DNA of 64,000 nt from Jejuia pallidilutea (GCF_002973595.1 NZ_PVEO01000001.1:124001-188000), one strand, 5' to 3'. Shown: positions 53,646 through 63,309, counted from the stretch's first letter. Numbers and translations: made by a program. The notes: generated by a model not told the origin, from the letters alone.

Positions 53646-54599
53646 ATGCCTACATTTTATATTAAACATCTTACTAAGTATAACTACACTAATATTGTAA
53701 TAGATAGTGCTAGCCAAATTATGCTATACCCAATAGCAGATGAGTTTTTAAAGGTTACATCTCAAAACATAAAAGTGAATAGTAACCCACAAATAGCAAC
53801 ACGCATAGATTTTTACAATAATACCGTGGGCTCGTTTATGCTTATTGAGCCTCACGATTACCTATCTATAGTTTCTGAAATAGAAGTTATTACCACTGAA
53901 AAGATGTACCCTAACGACTCAAAACCGGTTAAAGCCCAATGGGAATTCTTAAAAACAATAACACATAAACCAGAATTTATAGACTTTTTAAAATACAAAA
54001 CCTTTGATGGTACAAACGAAATTTTTGAGCTAATAAAGTCTAAAAACCTAGAGGTACTTTCACCCTACAGAATAGTATTAGAGTTTTGTGAATACATTTA
54101 CACAAATTTTAAATACATACAAGGTATTACAAGTGTAGACTCTAAACTAGATCATGTTTGGAAACTAAAGGCTGGGGTGTGTCAAGATTTTACCAATATC
54201 CTTTTACAAATGGTAAGAATGTTAGGTATTCCAGCACGATATGTAAGTGGCTATATTTGCCCCAATGATGCTGGTTCTCGTGGTGAAGGCGCAACCCATG
54301 CCTGGATTGAAGCTTATATTCCGTTTTATGGATGGCTAGGAATTGACCCAACAAATAATTCTATTGCTAACCAGTACCACGTAAAACTTGCAGTTGGTAG
54401 GCACTATAACGATTGTGCACCTGTTAAAGGCGTATATAAGGGTGCTGTAAAAGAAAAACTATTTGTTAAAGTAAAAGTAAGCAATCGCAAAAAAGAAAAC
54501 GATGACCTAGTGTTTCCTGCACATTTAAAATCTAAGACAGAAGGTAACAGCTATCGCCAAAACTTAGAACTTATCCAACAAATCCAACAGCAGCAATAA
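53646..54599 (+). CDS. Transglutaminase-like cysteine protease-fold protein
   Basis: 317 residues. An N-terminal beta-rich domain (about 1-130) precedes the transglutaminase core. The catalytic cysteine is in A-G-V-C-Q-D-F-T-N, the histidine in G-A-T-H-A-W-I-E and the aspartate in G-I-D-P-T-N-N. It may cut or transfer the peptide bonds made by the ATP-grasp partner. It is the third gene of the trio; no signal peptide is seen, so the system acts in the cytoplasm. Confidence 0.92.
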   Translation: MPTFYIKHLTKYNYTNIVIDSASQIMLYPIADEFLKVTSQNIKVNSNPQIATRIDFYNNTVGSFMLIEPHDYLSIVSEIEVITTEKMYPNDSKPVKAQWEFLKTITHKPEFIDFLKYKTFDGTNEIFELIKSKNLEVLSPYRIVLEFCEYIYTNFKYIQGITSVDSKLDHVWKLKAGVCQDFTNILLQMVRMLGIPARYVSGYICPNDAGSRGEGATHAWIEAYIPFYGWLGIDPTNNSIANQYHVKLAVGRHYNDCAPVKGVYKGAVKEKLFVKVKVSNRKKENDDLVFPAHLKSKTEGNSYRQNLELIQQIQQQQ

Positions 54600-54704
54600 T
54601 TTTTTCAATACATATTCTAAAAAAAACTGAAACATGTTTTTAAAATAAGCTAACTAATTTCTGCTTAAAACCCCAAAACAATATAATTATTTAAAAAAAA
54701 TTGA

Positions 54705-54761
54705 ACGATTAAATATTTTTAAGCAAATGTTATGAAATAAAAACTATTAATCGTAATATTG
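54705..54761 (+). promoter_or_regulatory. Candidate promoter and operator of the ars operon
   Basis: ACGATTAA (54705-54712) and TTAATCGT (54747-54754) are perfect complements; the right arm runs into a -7 box TAATATTG (54754-54761). The arsR ATG lies 23 bases on. ArsR binding here would block transcription. Confidence 0.35.
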
Positions 54762-54783
54762 CAATGAACAAATAAATAAAGAA

Positions 54784-55113
54784 ATGGGACTAACAAAAAC
54801 CGAAATGTTTACAGATGAACAAAACCAAATTGCACTGTTTGCAAAAGTATTTGGTCATCCTGCCAGAGTTTCTATTCTACAACATTTATTTAAAATAGAT
54901 GCTTGTGTTTGTGGCGATTTAGTAGAGGAAATAGGACTGGCACAACCTACCATTTCTCAACATTTAAAAGAACTAAAACATTTAGGCTTAATAAAGGGAA
55001 ATATTGAAGGCACTAGTGTTTGCTACTGTATTCATAAGGACAATTGGACAAAGATGAAAGATATAATGCTAAAGTTTTTAAACCAAGATCTTTCAAAACT
55101 AGATTGCTGTTAA
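54784..55113 (+). CDS. arsR: ArsR-family arsenic-responsive repressor
   Basis: 109 residues with the winged-helix core: H-P-A-R-V-S-I-L-Q-H-L, then I-G-L-A-Q-P-T-I-S-Q-H-L-K-E-L-K-H-L-G-L-I-K-G. The metal site C-V-C-G lies on helix 3, as in As(III)/Sb(III) sensors, and C-C ends the protein. Binding of arsenite releases the DNA. It opens a four-gene operon with DUF6428, an arsenate reductase and an ACR3 pump. Confidence 0.9.
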   Translation: MGLTKTEMFTDEQNQIALFAKVFGHPARVSILQHLFKIDACVCGDLVEEIGLAQPTISQHLKELKHLGLIKGNIEGTSVCYCIHKDNWTKMKDIMLKFLNQDLSKLDCC

Positions 55114-55157
55114 AAAAACAAAATTACCCATCGAATTATCGCAATAAATAGATAAAA

Positions 55158-55625
55158 ATGAAACTATCAGAAATAAAATTAATATTAAGAAAATTAGATG
55201 TTATTGGTTTTTTATTACCAAACAACACATTAGTACCCAAACATTTTCATATTACAGAAGTGGGTAAAACCACTAAACACTTTATTGATTGTGGGGGCAC
55301 TGTAAGAAAAGAAGAAGTCGTTAACTTTCAATTATGGAATGCCAATGATTACAACCACCGGTTACATCCAGAAAAACTCTTGGATATAATAGCGTTATCT
55401 GAAAAAGTTTTAGACTTAAAAGATCTAGAGATAGAAGTAGAATACCAAGGAGATACCATCCAAAAATTTGGGCTAGATTTTAACGGAGAATTATTTAAGC
55501 TCACCACTAAAGCCACAGACTGTTTGGCTAAAGATAAATGTGGTATCCCTGTAGAAAAACCAAAAGTAAAACTATCTGATTTAAATGACGAGCCTTGTTG
55601 TGCTCCAGATGGTAATTGTTGTTAA
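55158..55625 (+). CDS. DUF6428 protein of arsenic operons
   Basis: 155 residues, 44 bases after arsR. The family pattern includes V-P-K-H-F-H-I-T-E-V-G and F-Q-L-W-N-A-N-D-Y-N-H-R-L. The C-terminus carries a cluster of four cysteines (E-P-C-C-A-P-D-G-N-C-C) that looks like a metal or metalloid ligand. Function is unknown; it is found next to ars genes in Bacteroidetes. A chaperone-like role handing arsenite to the pump would fit, but is only a guess. Confidence 0.78.
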   Translation: MKLSEIKLILRKLDVIGFLLPNNTLVPKHFHITEVGKTTKHFIDCGGTVRKEEVVNFQLWNANDYNHRLHPEKLLDIIALSEKVLDLKDLEIEVEYQGDTIQKFGLDFNGELFKLTTKATDCLAKDKCGIPVEKPKVKLSDLNDEPCCAPDGNCC

Positions 55626-55645
55626 AATAAAAACTGTAAATAATA

Positions 55646-56272
55646 ATGAGTGAATCTAACCTGTTTTCAGAAATAGAAGTATTAATTAAAACTTTAAACC
55701 CTGAATCTATTAAAAGCGAACGCAAAACCATTTTAAAACCTTTAATAGATTTTATACAAAAAAAAGTATCTAACCATAAAGATATCCGTATCAATTTTAT
55801 TTGTACCCACAATTCACGAAGAAGCCATTTATCTCAAGTTTGGGCACAAACTATGGCGCACTATTTTAATATAAAAAATGTGTATTGTTATTCTGGAGGC
55901 ACCGAAGCCACGGCGCTTTTTCCTATGGCTGCAAAAACTTTGCAGAATTCGGGTTTTAAAACAAAAACAATTTCAGAAGGCAACAACCCAATTTACAGCA
56001 TAAAATATACCGATAATGCACATCCAATAATTGGGTTTTCAAAGACATTAGATGATGATTTTAATCCAAAAACTGAATTTGCTGCAATAATGACTTGTGA
56101 TTCTGCAAATGAAGCATGCCCCTTTGTTTCTGGAGCAGAACAACGCATTCCCATAACTTTTAAAGACCCTAAAGCATTTGACGACACGTCACAACAGGCT
56201 GAAAAATACAACGAAAGGAGCTTGCAAATTGCAACAGAATTATTTTATGTTTTCTCACAAATAAACGCTTAA
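55646..56272 (+). CDS. arsC: Low-molecular-weight phosphatase-type arsenate reductase
   Basis: 208 residues. The P-loop C-T-H-N-S-R-R-S (C53 to R59, Cx5R-S) is that of the LMW phosphatase / ArsC family. A later cysteine pair lies in T-C-D-S-A-N-E-A-C (about 152-160), fitting thioredoxin-linked ArsC, in which further cysteines relay electrons. It reduces arsenate to arsenite for export. It ends two bases before the ACR3 pump start. Confidence 0.88.
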   Translation: MSESNLFSEIEVLIKTLNPESIKSERKTILKPLIDFIQKKVSNHKDIRINFICTHNSRRSHLSQVWAQTMAHYFNIKNVYCYSGGTEATALFPMAAKTLQNSGFKTKTISEGNNPIYSIKYTDNAHPIIGFSKTLDDDFNPKTEFAAIMTCDSANEACPFVSGAEQRIPITFKDPKAFDDTSQQAEKYNERSLQIATELFYVFSQINA

Positions 56273-56274
56273 AA

Positions 56275-57324
56275 ATGGCAGTAAAAAAATTAAGTTTTTT
56301 AGACAGAAATCTTACCTTATGGATATTTGTAGCAATGGCTATTGGCGTTGGCCTTGGGTACTTTATACCAAACTTTCCCAATATTATAAACACATTTAAT
56401 AGCGGCACAACCAACATACCTATTGCCATTGGTTTAATATTAATGATGTATCCACCTTTGGCGAAGGTTAACTATTCACTTTTACCAAAGGTTTTTAGAA
56501 ATACTAAAATTCTATCCATTTCCCTTATTTTAAATTGGATAATTGGCCCTATTTTAATGTTTGCATTGGCCATTATATTTTTACGCGAGTACCCTGAGTA
56601 TATGGTAGGGCTTATTTTAATAGGTTTGGCACGCTGTATTGCTATGGTTTTGGTTTGGAACGATTTAGCTGAGGGCAGCAGCGAATATGGCGCAGGCTTA
56701 GTGGCATTAAATAGTATTTTTCAGGTGTTTGCCTACAGTTTTTATGCTTGGATTTTTATCACAGTGCTTCCACCCTATTTTGGATTTGAAGGTGCTATTG
56801 TTGATATTTCTATTGCAACAATTGCTGAAAGTGTGGCTATTTATTTGGGAATTCCGTTTGTAATGGGGATTTTAAGTAGACTGGTTTTGGTAAAACTAAA
56901 AGGAGAAGTATGGTATAGCAACAAATTTATCCCTACAATTTCACCCTTAACCTTAATAGCGCTTTTGTTTACAATTATAGTTATGTTCTCTTTAAAAGGT
57001 GAGTTAATTGTTAAAATACCTATGGATGTATTAATTATTGCAGTTCCATTACTAATTTATTTTACCTTGATGTTTATTATTGGCTTTTTTGTTTCTAAAG
57101 CCACAGGAGCTACTTACGACAAAACAGCATCGGTAGCCTTTACTGCAGCAGGTAATAATTTTGAATTGGCCATTGCTGTTGCTATTGCTGTATTTGGTTT
57201 AAATTCCGGACAAGCATTTGCAGGCGTAATTGGGCCTTTAGTTGAAGTTCCTGCATTAATATTGCTAGTTAGGGTGTCCTTTTGGCTTCGAAAAAAATAT
57301 TATGGCAACACTTACGCACAATAA
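56275..57324 (+). CDS. arsB: ACR3-family arsenite efflux pump
   Basis: 349 residues with 10 hydrophobic segments. The conserved cysteine is in [14 protein letters not shown], and the segment [13 protein letters not shown] is the second family signature. It exports arsenite using the proton gradient. It is the last gene of the operon; its end converges on a polyprenyl diphosphate synthase gene 32 bases away without an evident terminator. Confidence 0.94.
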   Translation: MAVKKLSFLDRNLTLWIFVAMAIGVGLGYFIPNFPNIINTFNSGTTNIPIAIGLILMMYPPLAKVNYSLLPKVFRNTKILSISLILNWIIGPILMFALAIIFLREYPEYMVGLILIGLARCIAMVLVWNDLAEGSSEYGAGLVALNSIFQVFAYSFYAWIFITVLPPYFGFEGAIVDISIATIAESVAIYLGIPFVMGILSRLVLVKLKGEVWYSNKFIPTISPLTLIALLFTIIVMFSLKGELIVKIPMDVLIIAVPLLIYFTLMFIIGFFVSKATGATYDKTASVAFTAAGNNFELAIAVAIAVFGLNSGQAFAGVIGPLVEVPALILLVRVSFWLRKKYYGNTYAQ

Positions 57325-57356
57325 TTTATTGTATTGTGAGGGGAGTTAAAAAGGCT

Positions 57357-58334
57357 TTACTTTTTCCTATCAATTACATAATTTACCATTAATTCTAGTG
57401 CATTCTTATAATCTGAATTAGGATAGGTTTGTAAGAGCCGTAATGCTTCTTTTTGGAAAGCTTTCATTTTGGTAACGGCATAATCTAAACCACCGCTAGC
57501 TTTAACAAAAGCTATAACTTCCTTAACACGTTTTGTATCTTTATTATGATTTTTTATAGAGTTAATCAACCACCTTTTATCTTTTTTGCTAGCATTGTTA
57601 AGTGTATAAATTAAAGGTAGCGTCATTTTTTGCTCTTTAATATCTATGCCCGTTGGTTTGCCTATTTGGGTTTCACCGTAATCAAACAAATCGTCTTTTA
57701 TTTGAAACGCCATACCGATAAGTTCTCCAAATTTTCGCATGGTATCTACATGCTGCGATTCGGGTTTTACCGATGCCGCCCCCAAACTACAACATGCAGC
57801 AATTAAAGTTGCTGTTTTTTGGCGAATTATTTCGTAATATACTGCTTCTGTAATGTCTAATTTTCTTGCCTTTTCAATTTGAAGTAACTCGCCTTCGCTC
57901 ATTTCACGAACGGCAATGGAAATAATTTTCAAAAGGTCGAAGTCATTATTATCAATTGAAAGCAAAAGCCCTTTAGAGAGTAAATAATCGCCTATTAAAA
58001 CGGCAATCTTATTTTTCCAAAGTGCGTTAACAGAGAAGAATCCTCTGCGGCGGTTACTATCATCAACCACATCATCATGAACCAGTGTAGCAGTATGTAT
58101 AAGTTCTATTACCGAAGCGCCACGATAGGTGCGTTCGCTCACTTCGCCTTCAGACACCATTTTAGCCACTAAAAACACAAACATTGGTCGCATTTGTTTA
58201 CCCTTTCTATTTACAATATAATGGGTAATTCTATTAAGCAAAGCCACCTTACTAGACATGGAGAGTTGAAACTTTTGCTCAAAAAGTTCCATCTCGTAAG
58301 CTATAGGTTGTTTTATTTGCTCTACTATTTTCAT
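57357..58334 (-). CDS. Polyprenyl diphosphate synthase (trans-type)
   Basis: 325 residues. The first aspartate-rich motif is in V-H-D-D-V-V-D-D and the second in I-K-D-D-L-F-D-Y. The enzyme extends farnesyl or geranylgeranyl diphosphate with isopentenyl units, here probably for the menaquinone side chain. Length and the small residues before the first motif (A-T-L-V-H-D-D) fit a longer-chain enzyme, but chain length cannot be read safely. It lies 68 bases downstream of rlmN on the same strand and uses the mevalonate-pathway product made by the genes near 8 kb. Confidence 0.92.
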   Translation of the reverse strand: MKIVEQIKQPIAYEMELFEQKFQLSMSSKVALLNRITHYIVNRKGKQMRPMFVFLVAKMVSEGEVSERTYRGASVIELIHTATLVHDDVVDDSNRRRGFFSVNALWKNKIAVLIGDYLLSKGLLLSIDNNDFDLLKIISIAVREMSEGELLQIEKARKLDITEAVYYEIIRQKTATLIAACCSLGAASVKPESQHVDTMRKFGELIGMAFQIKDDLFDYGETQIGKPTGIDIKEQKMTLPLIYTLNNASKKDKRWLINSIKNHNKDTKRVKEVIAFVKASGGLDYAVTKMKAFQKEALRLLQTYPNSDYKNALELMVNYVIDRKK

Positions 58335-58402
58335 TTAATATGCTAAAATATACTATTTCTTAATTAGTGTATTCCTGCCATTACAGAATTACAAAGTTAC
58401 AT

Positions 58403-59443
58403 TTAGGATTTATTTGCCAATTGCCCACATGCAGCATCTATATCCTTGCCTCTACTTCGGCGAATGGTAACCGTAATATTGTTAGCCTCTAGTATGTTTT
58501 TATACATGTCTATAGCTTCAGAATTGGCTTGTTGAAATTCGCCATCATCAATGGGGTTGTATTCTATTAAATTTACTTTACTTGGTGCAAATTTGCAAAA
58601 TTGCACCAAAGCATCTACGTCTTTTCGCTTATCGTTAATATCTTTCCAAACTACATACTCGTAAGTAATTCTATTTTTAGTTTTCGTGTACCAATACTCT
58701 AAAGCCTCCCTTAAATCTGCTAATGGAAATGTTTCATTAAACGGCATTATAGTGGTTCTAACCTCATCGATAGCTGAATGTAATGACACTGCCAGTTTAA
58801 ACTTTACTTCATCATCGGCCATTTTTTTTATCATTTTAGGCACGCCAGATGTGGACACTACAATACGCTTGGGAGACATTCCTAAACCGTCATCGGAGGT
58901 TATTTTATCTATGGCTTTCAATACATTATTGTAATTCATAAGCGGTTCGCCCATACCCATAAACACAATGTTACTTAGTGGACGGTTATGGTAAAGCCTA
59001 CTTTCGTTATCTATTGCTACTACTTGATCGTAGATCTCATCAGGATTTAAGTTTCGCATGCGTTTTAAGCGTGCTGTGGCACAAAAACGACAATCTAAAC
59101 TGCAGCCTACCTGACTAGACACACAAGCCGTAGTTCTAGTTTTTGTAGGTATTAAAACAGATTCTACAATTAACCCATCGTGCAATTGTACTGCATTTTT
59201 AATGGTACCATCGGCACTACGTTGCATGGTATCTACCCGAATATGATTAATAACAAAGTTATCCTCTAGCATTTGGCGGGTTTCTTTAGAAATATTTGTC
59301 ATAGCCTCGAAACTATGTGCCGATTTTTGCCACAACCACTCATAAACTTGGTTGCCACGAAAGGCTTTATCGCCTTGGTCGACGAAAAAATCCCTAAGTT
59401 GCTCTTTTGTTAATGCCCGTATATCTTTTTTGGTAGTACTCAT
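58403..59443 (-). CDS. rlmN: 23S rRNA (adenine-2503-C2) methyltransferase
   Basis: 346 residues from the ATG at 59443. A TTG four codons upstream (59455) falls inside a -7 promoter box (TATTTTTG, minus strand 59460-59453), so it cannot be the start. The radical-SAM cluster is C-x3-C-x2-C (C114, C118, C121 in C-S-L-D-C-R-F-C). The methyl-carrying cysteine is C339 near the end (A-A-C-G-Q). The enzyme methylates A2503 of 23S rRNA, and in related bacteria A37 of some tRNAs, supporting translational fidelity. Confidence 0.95.
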   Translation of the reverse strand: MSTTKKDIRALTKEQLRDFFVDQGDKAFRGNQVYEWLWQKSAHSFEAMTNISKETRQMLEDNFVINHIRVDTMQRSADGTIKNAVQLHDGLIVESVLIPTKTRTTACVSSQVGCSLDCRFCATARLKRMRNLNPDEIYDQVVAIDNESRLYHNRPLSNIVFMGMGEPLMNYNNVLKAIDKITSDDGLGMSPKRIVVSTSGVPKMIKKMADDEVKFKLAVSLHSAIDEVRTTIMPFNETFPLADLREALEYWYTKTKNRITYEYVVWKDINDKRKDVDALVQFCKFAPSKVNLIEYNPIDDGEFQQANSEAIDMYKNILEANNITVTIRRSRGKDIDAACGQLANKS

Positions 59444-59452
59444 TTGCGTTTG

Positions 59453-59460
59453 CAAAAATA
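59453..59460 (-). promoter_or_regulatory. -7 box of rlmN
   Basis: TATTTTTG on the minus strand, nine bases before the ATG at 59443. It decides the start-codon choice. Confidence 0.55.
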
Positions 59461-59772
59461 GTGAAAGGAATTACGATATACGAATTACTACCAACGATTT
59501 ATGATTTACGATTAGCAAAATTTAATTTAAAAATTATGAATTGTTAATGTAAAGACACAACCCGCGTTAGGGATTGAACGGTTTGTATGAAATCCTTTTT
59601 AAAGTGAGTTGAAACTTTATGTAATTAGGAAATTAAATGTATGGATAGCCGCGTTAATAATCTCCTTGCAATGTCGCTTTAAAAAGATTGAGTAGTGAAA
59701 GCCCGACTGAAGTGACTCCTGCAAGGTTCCTAAAAAACCTTGTAGGTATGGAACGAAAGTAACGCCCAAAAA
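59456..59772. other. Intergenic region between obg and rlmN
   Basis: 317 bases. The first 100 are AT-rich and contain the rlmN promoter; the rest (from about 59565) is more GC-rich and is described separately as a repeat-like element. Confidence 0.6.
59565..59765. repeat. Intergenic repeat-like element, possibly structured RNA
   Basis: About 200 non-coding bases with composition unlike the flanks. It contains CCGCGTTAGGGATTGAACGG, a second GCCGCGTTAATA, AAAGCCCGACTGAAGTGACT, and a strong hairpin CCTGCAAGGTT (59718-59728) / AACCTTGTAGG (59736-59746), 11 bp with one G-U. I recall similar CGCGTTAGGGATTGAA blocks between genes of other flavobacteria, but this is memory, not a search. No T-run follows the hairpin. 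Confidence 0.45.
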
Positions 59773-60771
59773 CTAAGTGTTCAACATTTTCCAAAGTCTA
59801 TCCTTAAGCTCTGTAATACCTTGTTGCGCTACAGAAGAGATAAACATATATGGAATTGGTAGTTCGTTATCGAGTTGTTTTTTTAGTTCTGCCTGTAACT
59901 CACCATCTAGCATGTCGCATTTAGATATGGCAATTAAACGTTCCTTATCTAGCATTTCTGGGTTGTAGCGACGTAATTCGTCCAATAAAATCTCATACTG
60001 TTTTGTAATGTTATTTGCATCTGCTGGAATTAAAAATAACAATACTGAATTTCGTTCTATGTGTCGTAAAAAATAATGCCCTAGGCCTTTACCTTCGGCT
60101 GCACCTTCTATAATTCCAGGAATATCTGCCATTACAAACGTTTGAAAATCGCGATATTCTACAATACCCAAATTTGGCTTTAATGTAGTAAACTCGTAAT
60201 CTGCAATTTTTGGCTTCGCAGAAGTTATAACAGAAAGCAATGTAGATTTCCCTGCATTTGGGAATCCTACCAAGCCAACATCTGCCAACACTTTAAGTTC
60301 CATGGTTATGTACTGCTCCTGCATAGGTAAACCAGGTTGCGCATAGCGTGGTGTTTGGTTTGTAGAGGATTTAAAGTGCCAGTTGCCTAAACCTCCTTTG
60401 CCACCTTCTACAATTATTTTTTCTTCACCGTGTTCTGTAATTTCAAAGAGTATCTCGTTGGTCTCTGTGTCTCTTATTACGGTGCCTAGTGGTACATCGA
60501 TGTATGCGTCTTCTCCATCGGCACCAGTACTTCGGCTTTTACTACCGTTCCCACCGTGGCCAGCACGAACGTGTTTTTTAAACTTAAGATGAAAAAGTGT
60601 CCAGAGGTTTGAATTGCCACGAATAATAACATGACCTCCACGACCACCATCGCCACCATCTGGCCCGCCTTTGGTAATATATTTTTCGCGGTGTAAATGT
60701 GCAGATCCTTGTCCTCCCTTTCCAGAGGCCACATACATTTTTACATAATCAACAAAATTTCCTTCAGTCAT
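59773..60771 (-). CDS. obg: Obg-family GTPase
   Basis: 332 residues. The glycine-rich Obg domain is at about 1-155 (G-G-D-G-G-R-G-G-H and related loops). The G domain follows: G1 [10 protein letters not shown]3 D-I-P-G-I, G4 S-K-C-D (a variant of NKxD) and G5 S-S-V-A. The C-terminal OCT domain is absent, as in many Bacteroidetes. It binds the large ribosomal subunit and helps its assembly. It lies 57 bases downstream of hpt-adk on the same strand. Confidence 0.95.
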   Translation of the reverse strand: MTEGNFVDYVKMYVASGKGGQGSAHLHREKYITKGGPDGGDGGRGGHVIIRGNSNLWTLFHLKFKKHVRAGHGGNGSKSRSTGADGEDAYIDVPLGTVIRDTETNEILFEITEHGEEKIIVEGGKGGLGNWHFKSSTNQTPRYAQPGLPMQEQYITMELKVLADVGLVGFPNAGKSTLLSVITSAKPKIADYEFTTLKPNLGIVEYRDFQTFVMADIPGIIEGAAEGKGLGHYFLRHIERNSVLLFLIPADANNITKQYEILLDELRRYNPEMLDKERLIAISKCDMLDGELQAELKKQLDNELPIPYMFISSVAQQGITELKDRLWKMLNT

Positions 60772-60828
60772 GATTTGAGTTTAAAGTTCTAAGTTTAAAG
60801 TATAAAGTTTTAAACTCGGTAGAAGAAT

Positions 60829-61938
60829 TTATAATGTATTGATAACTTTACTTAAACGCTCTGTTATGTCTTCAATACTACCAACACCGTCTACACCATA
60901 GTATTTGTCTTGTGCAGAATAATAGTCTTTTAAAATAGCGGTTTCGTTGTAGTATACTTTTATACGATTTCTAATTACAGATTCGTCGGCATCATCGGCT
61001 CTTCCGCTTGTTTCGCCACGTTTTAGCAAGCGTTTTACCAAAACTTCATCATCTACTTCTAGAGCAATCATCGCATTAATTTGAGAATCCTTCTCGTCCA
61101 TTAACTTGTCTAGAGCTTCAGCTTGCGCGTTGGTTCTAGGAAATCCATCAAAAATAAAGCCGTTGGCATCAGCATTCTTTTCTACCTCGGCATTTAGCAT
61201 ATCAATAGTAACTTGATCTGGCACTAAGGCTCCTTTATCTATATAAGATTTGGCAAGCATTCCTAAGGCGGTTTCGTTTTTAATGTTGTATCTAAAAACA
61301 TCGCCTGTAGAAATATGTACTAGGTTATACTTTTCTTTTAAAAAATTAGCTTGAGTGCCTTTACCTGCTCCTGGAGGGCCAAATAATACTAAGTTAGTCA
61401 TGTGTTGTGTTTCTTTTATTTGATATACTTCTGGTAAATCCCTTCCAAGATTATCATAGTCTAAACCGTAACCTACAATAAACTTATCTGGAATTCTTAT
61501 GCCAATGTAATGTAATTTAAAATCTTTCTTGTAAGCTTCTGGCTTGTAAAAAAGCGTAGCTATTTTTAATGTTTTTACCTTCTCGTTTTCAAAAATGCGG
61601 TGTACTTCGGCAAGGGTTTTGCCTGTATCTATAATATCTTCAAGAATAATAACGGTTCTTCCTGTTAAATCTTGGGTTAGCCCTATTAAACGCTGAATAT
61701 CCTCGCTAGATTTTACGCCTTCATAAGAGGCCAATTTTATAAAAGTAACCTCGCAAGGCTTTGGATATTTCTTAACAAAATCGCTAGTGAGCATAAACGA
61801 TCCGTTTAAAATACCAACAAAAACAGGAATTTCATCACCCAAATCGCTGGCAATTTCGGCAACTAGCCTATCAATTGCCGCCTCAATTTCTTCAGCAGAA
61901 ATAAATGGTTTAAAATATTTATCGTGAAGTTTTATCAC
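60829..61938 (-). CDS. hpt-adk: Fused hypoxanthine phosphoribosyltransferase / adenylate kinase
   Basis: 369 residues from a GTG at 61938. A TTG at 61962 lies inside the promoter box TATCTTTG (minus strand 61967-61960) and is rejected. Residues about 1-178 are a phosphoribosyltransferase (L-E-D-I-I-D-T-G-K-T-L binds PRPP). Residues about 181-369 are an adenylate kinase (P-loop G-P-P-G-A-G-K-G-T, D-G-F-P-R-T, R-x-D-D-A-D lid). One chain thus salvages hypoxanthine or guanine and balances AMP, ADP and ATP. An internal ATG at the adk start (MTNLVLFGPPG) could also give separate adenylate kinase. Confidence 0.93.
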   Translation of the reverse strand: MIKLHDKYFKPFISAEEIEAAIDRLVAEIASDLGDEIPVFVGILNGSFMLTSDFVKKYPKPCEVTFIKLASYEGVKSSEDIQRLIGLTQDLTGRTVIILEDIIDTGKTLAEVHRIFENEKVKTLKIATLFYKPEAYKKDFKLHYIGIRIPDKFIVGYGLDYDNLGRDLPEVYQIKETQHMTNLVLFGPPGAGKGTQANFLKEKYNLVHISTGDVFRYNIKNETALGMLAKSYIDKGALVPDQVTIDMLNAEVEKNADANGFIFDGFPRTNAQAEALDKLMDEKDSQINAMIALEVDDEVLVKRLLKRGETSGRADDADESVIRNRIKVYYNETAILKDYYSAQDKYYGVDGVGSIEDITERLSKVINTL

Positions 61939-61959
61939 TTTATTATGGTTTGAAAAATG

Positions 61960-61967
61960 CAAAGATA
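61960..61967 (-). promoter_or_regulatory. -7 box of the hpt-adk gene
   Basis: TATCTTTG on the minus strand, 21 bases before the GTG at 61938; it excludes the TTG at 61962 as start. Confidence 0.6.
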
Positions 61968-62035
61968 ATCAATAGATTAAGTATTTGCTGATTTTTTTTG
62001 ATTTAGGTTTTAGAATCAAATTATATATTTAAGTG

Positions 62036-62043
62036 TATTTTTG
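62036..62043 (+). promoter_or_regulatory. -7 box of purK
   Basis: TATTTTTG, 33 bases before the purK ATG; the -33 partner is not clear. Confidence 0.45.
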
Positions 62044-62076
62044 TGCATCTTTAACTTATACTCTTAATAATTACTA

Positions 62077-63231
62077 ATGAATTATTTTTCTTCAGATTTT
62101 AAATTAGGCATTCTAGGTGGTGGTCAGTTAGGTAAAATGTTGCTGTACAATACGCGTAAATTTGATATTTATACTTGTGTTTTAGAAGCTAGCAATACAG
62201 CCCCCTGCAAAATTGCCTGTGATGAATTTCATTTAGGAGATTTAATGGATTACAATGCGGTGTACAATTTTGGAAAACAAGTTGACGTACTAACTATTGA
62301 AATTGAAAATGTAAATGTTGATGCTTTAGAAACTCTAGAAAACGAAGGTGTAAAAGTATATCCTGCATCCAAAACGTTGCGCACAATACAAAACAAGGCA
62401 AAACAAAAATTATTTTACATAGACCATAACATACCAACCGCAGATTTTTCTAGGTTCGCCTACATATCTGAAATTGAAGATGCCGTTGCCAATGGCGGAC
62501 TGAAATTTCCATTTGTTTGGAAAGCAGCACAATTTGGTTACGATGGTAATGGTGTAAAAGTGGTAAGGCAATTATCAGACTTAGAAGGCTTACCTAAAGG
62601 TGAATGTATTGCCGAAAACTTGGTGCCTTTTAAAAATGAATTAGCGGTAATTGTGGCAAGAAATGCATCTGGAGACACCAAAACATTTCCTGTTGTAGAA
62701 ATGGAGTTTCACCCTGAAGCCAACCAAGTAGAGTATGTTATTTGTCCTGCAAGAATTCCCGATGATGTTGCTAAAAAAGCTATAGAAGTCGCCTTAAAGG
62801 TTTCAAAAGCTTTTAACCACGTAGGATTGTTAGCGGTTGAAATGTTTCAAACTAAAGATGATGCTATTCTAGTAAACGAGGTAGCACCAAGACCCCATAA
62901 TTCTGGACACCAAACCATTGAGGCAAGCTACACTTCGCAATTTGAGCAACATCTTCGCGCTATTTTAAATCTGCCTTTAGGAAGAACCGACAATAAAGTT
63001 GGTGGCGTTATGGTTAATTTGGTTGGTGCAGAAGGCTACACAGGTAATGTTGTTTACCAAAATATTGAGAATATAATGACCATGGATGGTGTAACCCCAC
63101 ATATTTACGGTAAGAAACAAACACGCCCTTTTAGAAAAATGGGACATGTTACCATTGTTAATGAAGATTTAAATGAAGCACGACGCATAGCAGAGGAAGT
63201 AAAAAAGTCTATTAAAGTAATTAGTGAATAA
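62077..63231 (+). CDS. purK: N5-carboxyaminoimidazole ribonucleotide synthase
   Basis: 384 residues. N-terminal G-I-L-G-G-G-Q-L-G-K-M-L is the PurK start; the ATP-grasp core includes F-P-F-V-W-K-A and N-E-V-A-P-R-P-H-N-S-G-H. The enzyme carboxylates aminoimidazole ribonucleotide with bicarbonate and ATP in purine synthesis. purE follows 78 bases on and carries out the next step. The gene is divergent from hpt-adk, so de novo synthesis and salvage of purines share one intergenic region. Confidence 0.95.
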   Translation: MNYFSSDFKLGILGGGQLGKMLLYNTRKFDIYTCVLEASNTAPCKIACDEFHLGDLMDYNAVYNFGKQVDVLTIEIENVNVDALETLENEGVKVYPASKTLRTIQNKAKQKLFYIDHNIPTADFSRFAYISEIEDAVANGGLKFPFVWKAAQFGYDGNGVKVVRQLSDLEGLPKGECIAENLVPFKNELAVIVARNASGDTKTFPVVEMEFHPEANQVEYVICPARIPDDVAKKAIEVALKVSKAFNHVGLLAVEMFQTKDDAILVNEVAPRPHNSGHQTIEASYTSQFEQHLRAILNLPLGRTDNKVGGVMVNLVGAEGYTGNVVYQNIENIMTMDGVTPHIYGKKQTRPFRKMGHVTIVNEDLNEARRIAEEVKKSIKVISE

Positions 63232-63309
63232 ATCACAATAACAAACACCAGATTCTAAAAACTTAATGATAATTTTTGGAGTTTGGAGTTTTTTAAAATT
63301 GAAATTTAT

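Noticed and set aside
63283-63309. Longer purE start
   Set aside because: The nine extra residues do not fit the family; ATG 63310 gives the standard N-terminus.
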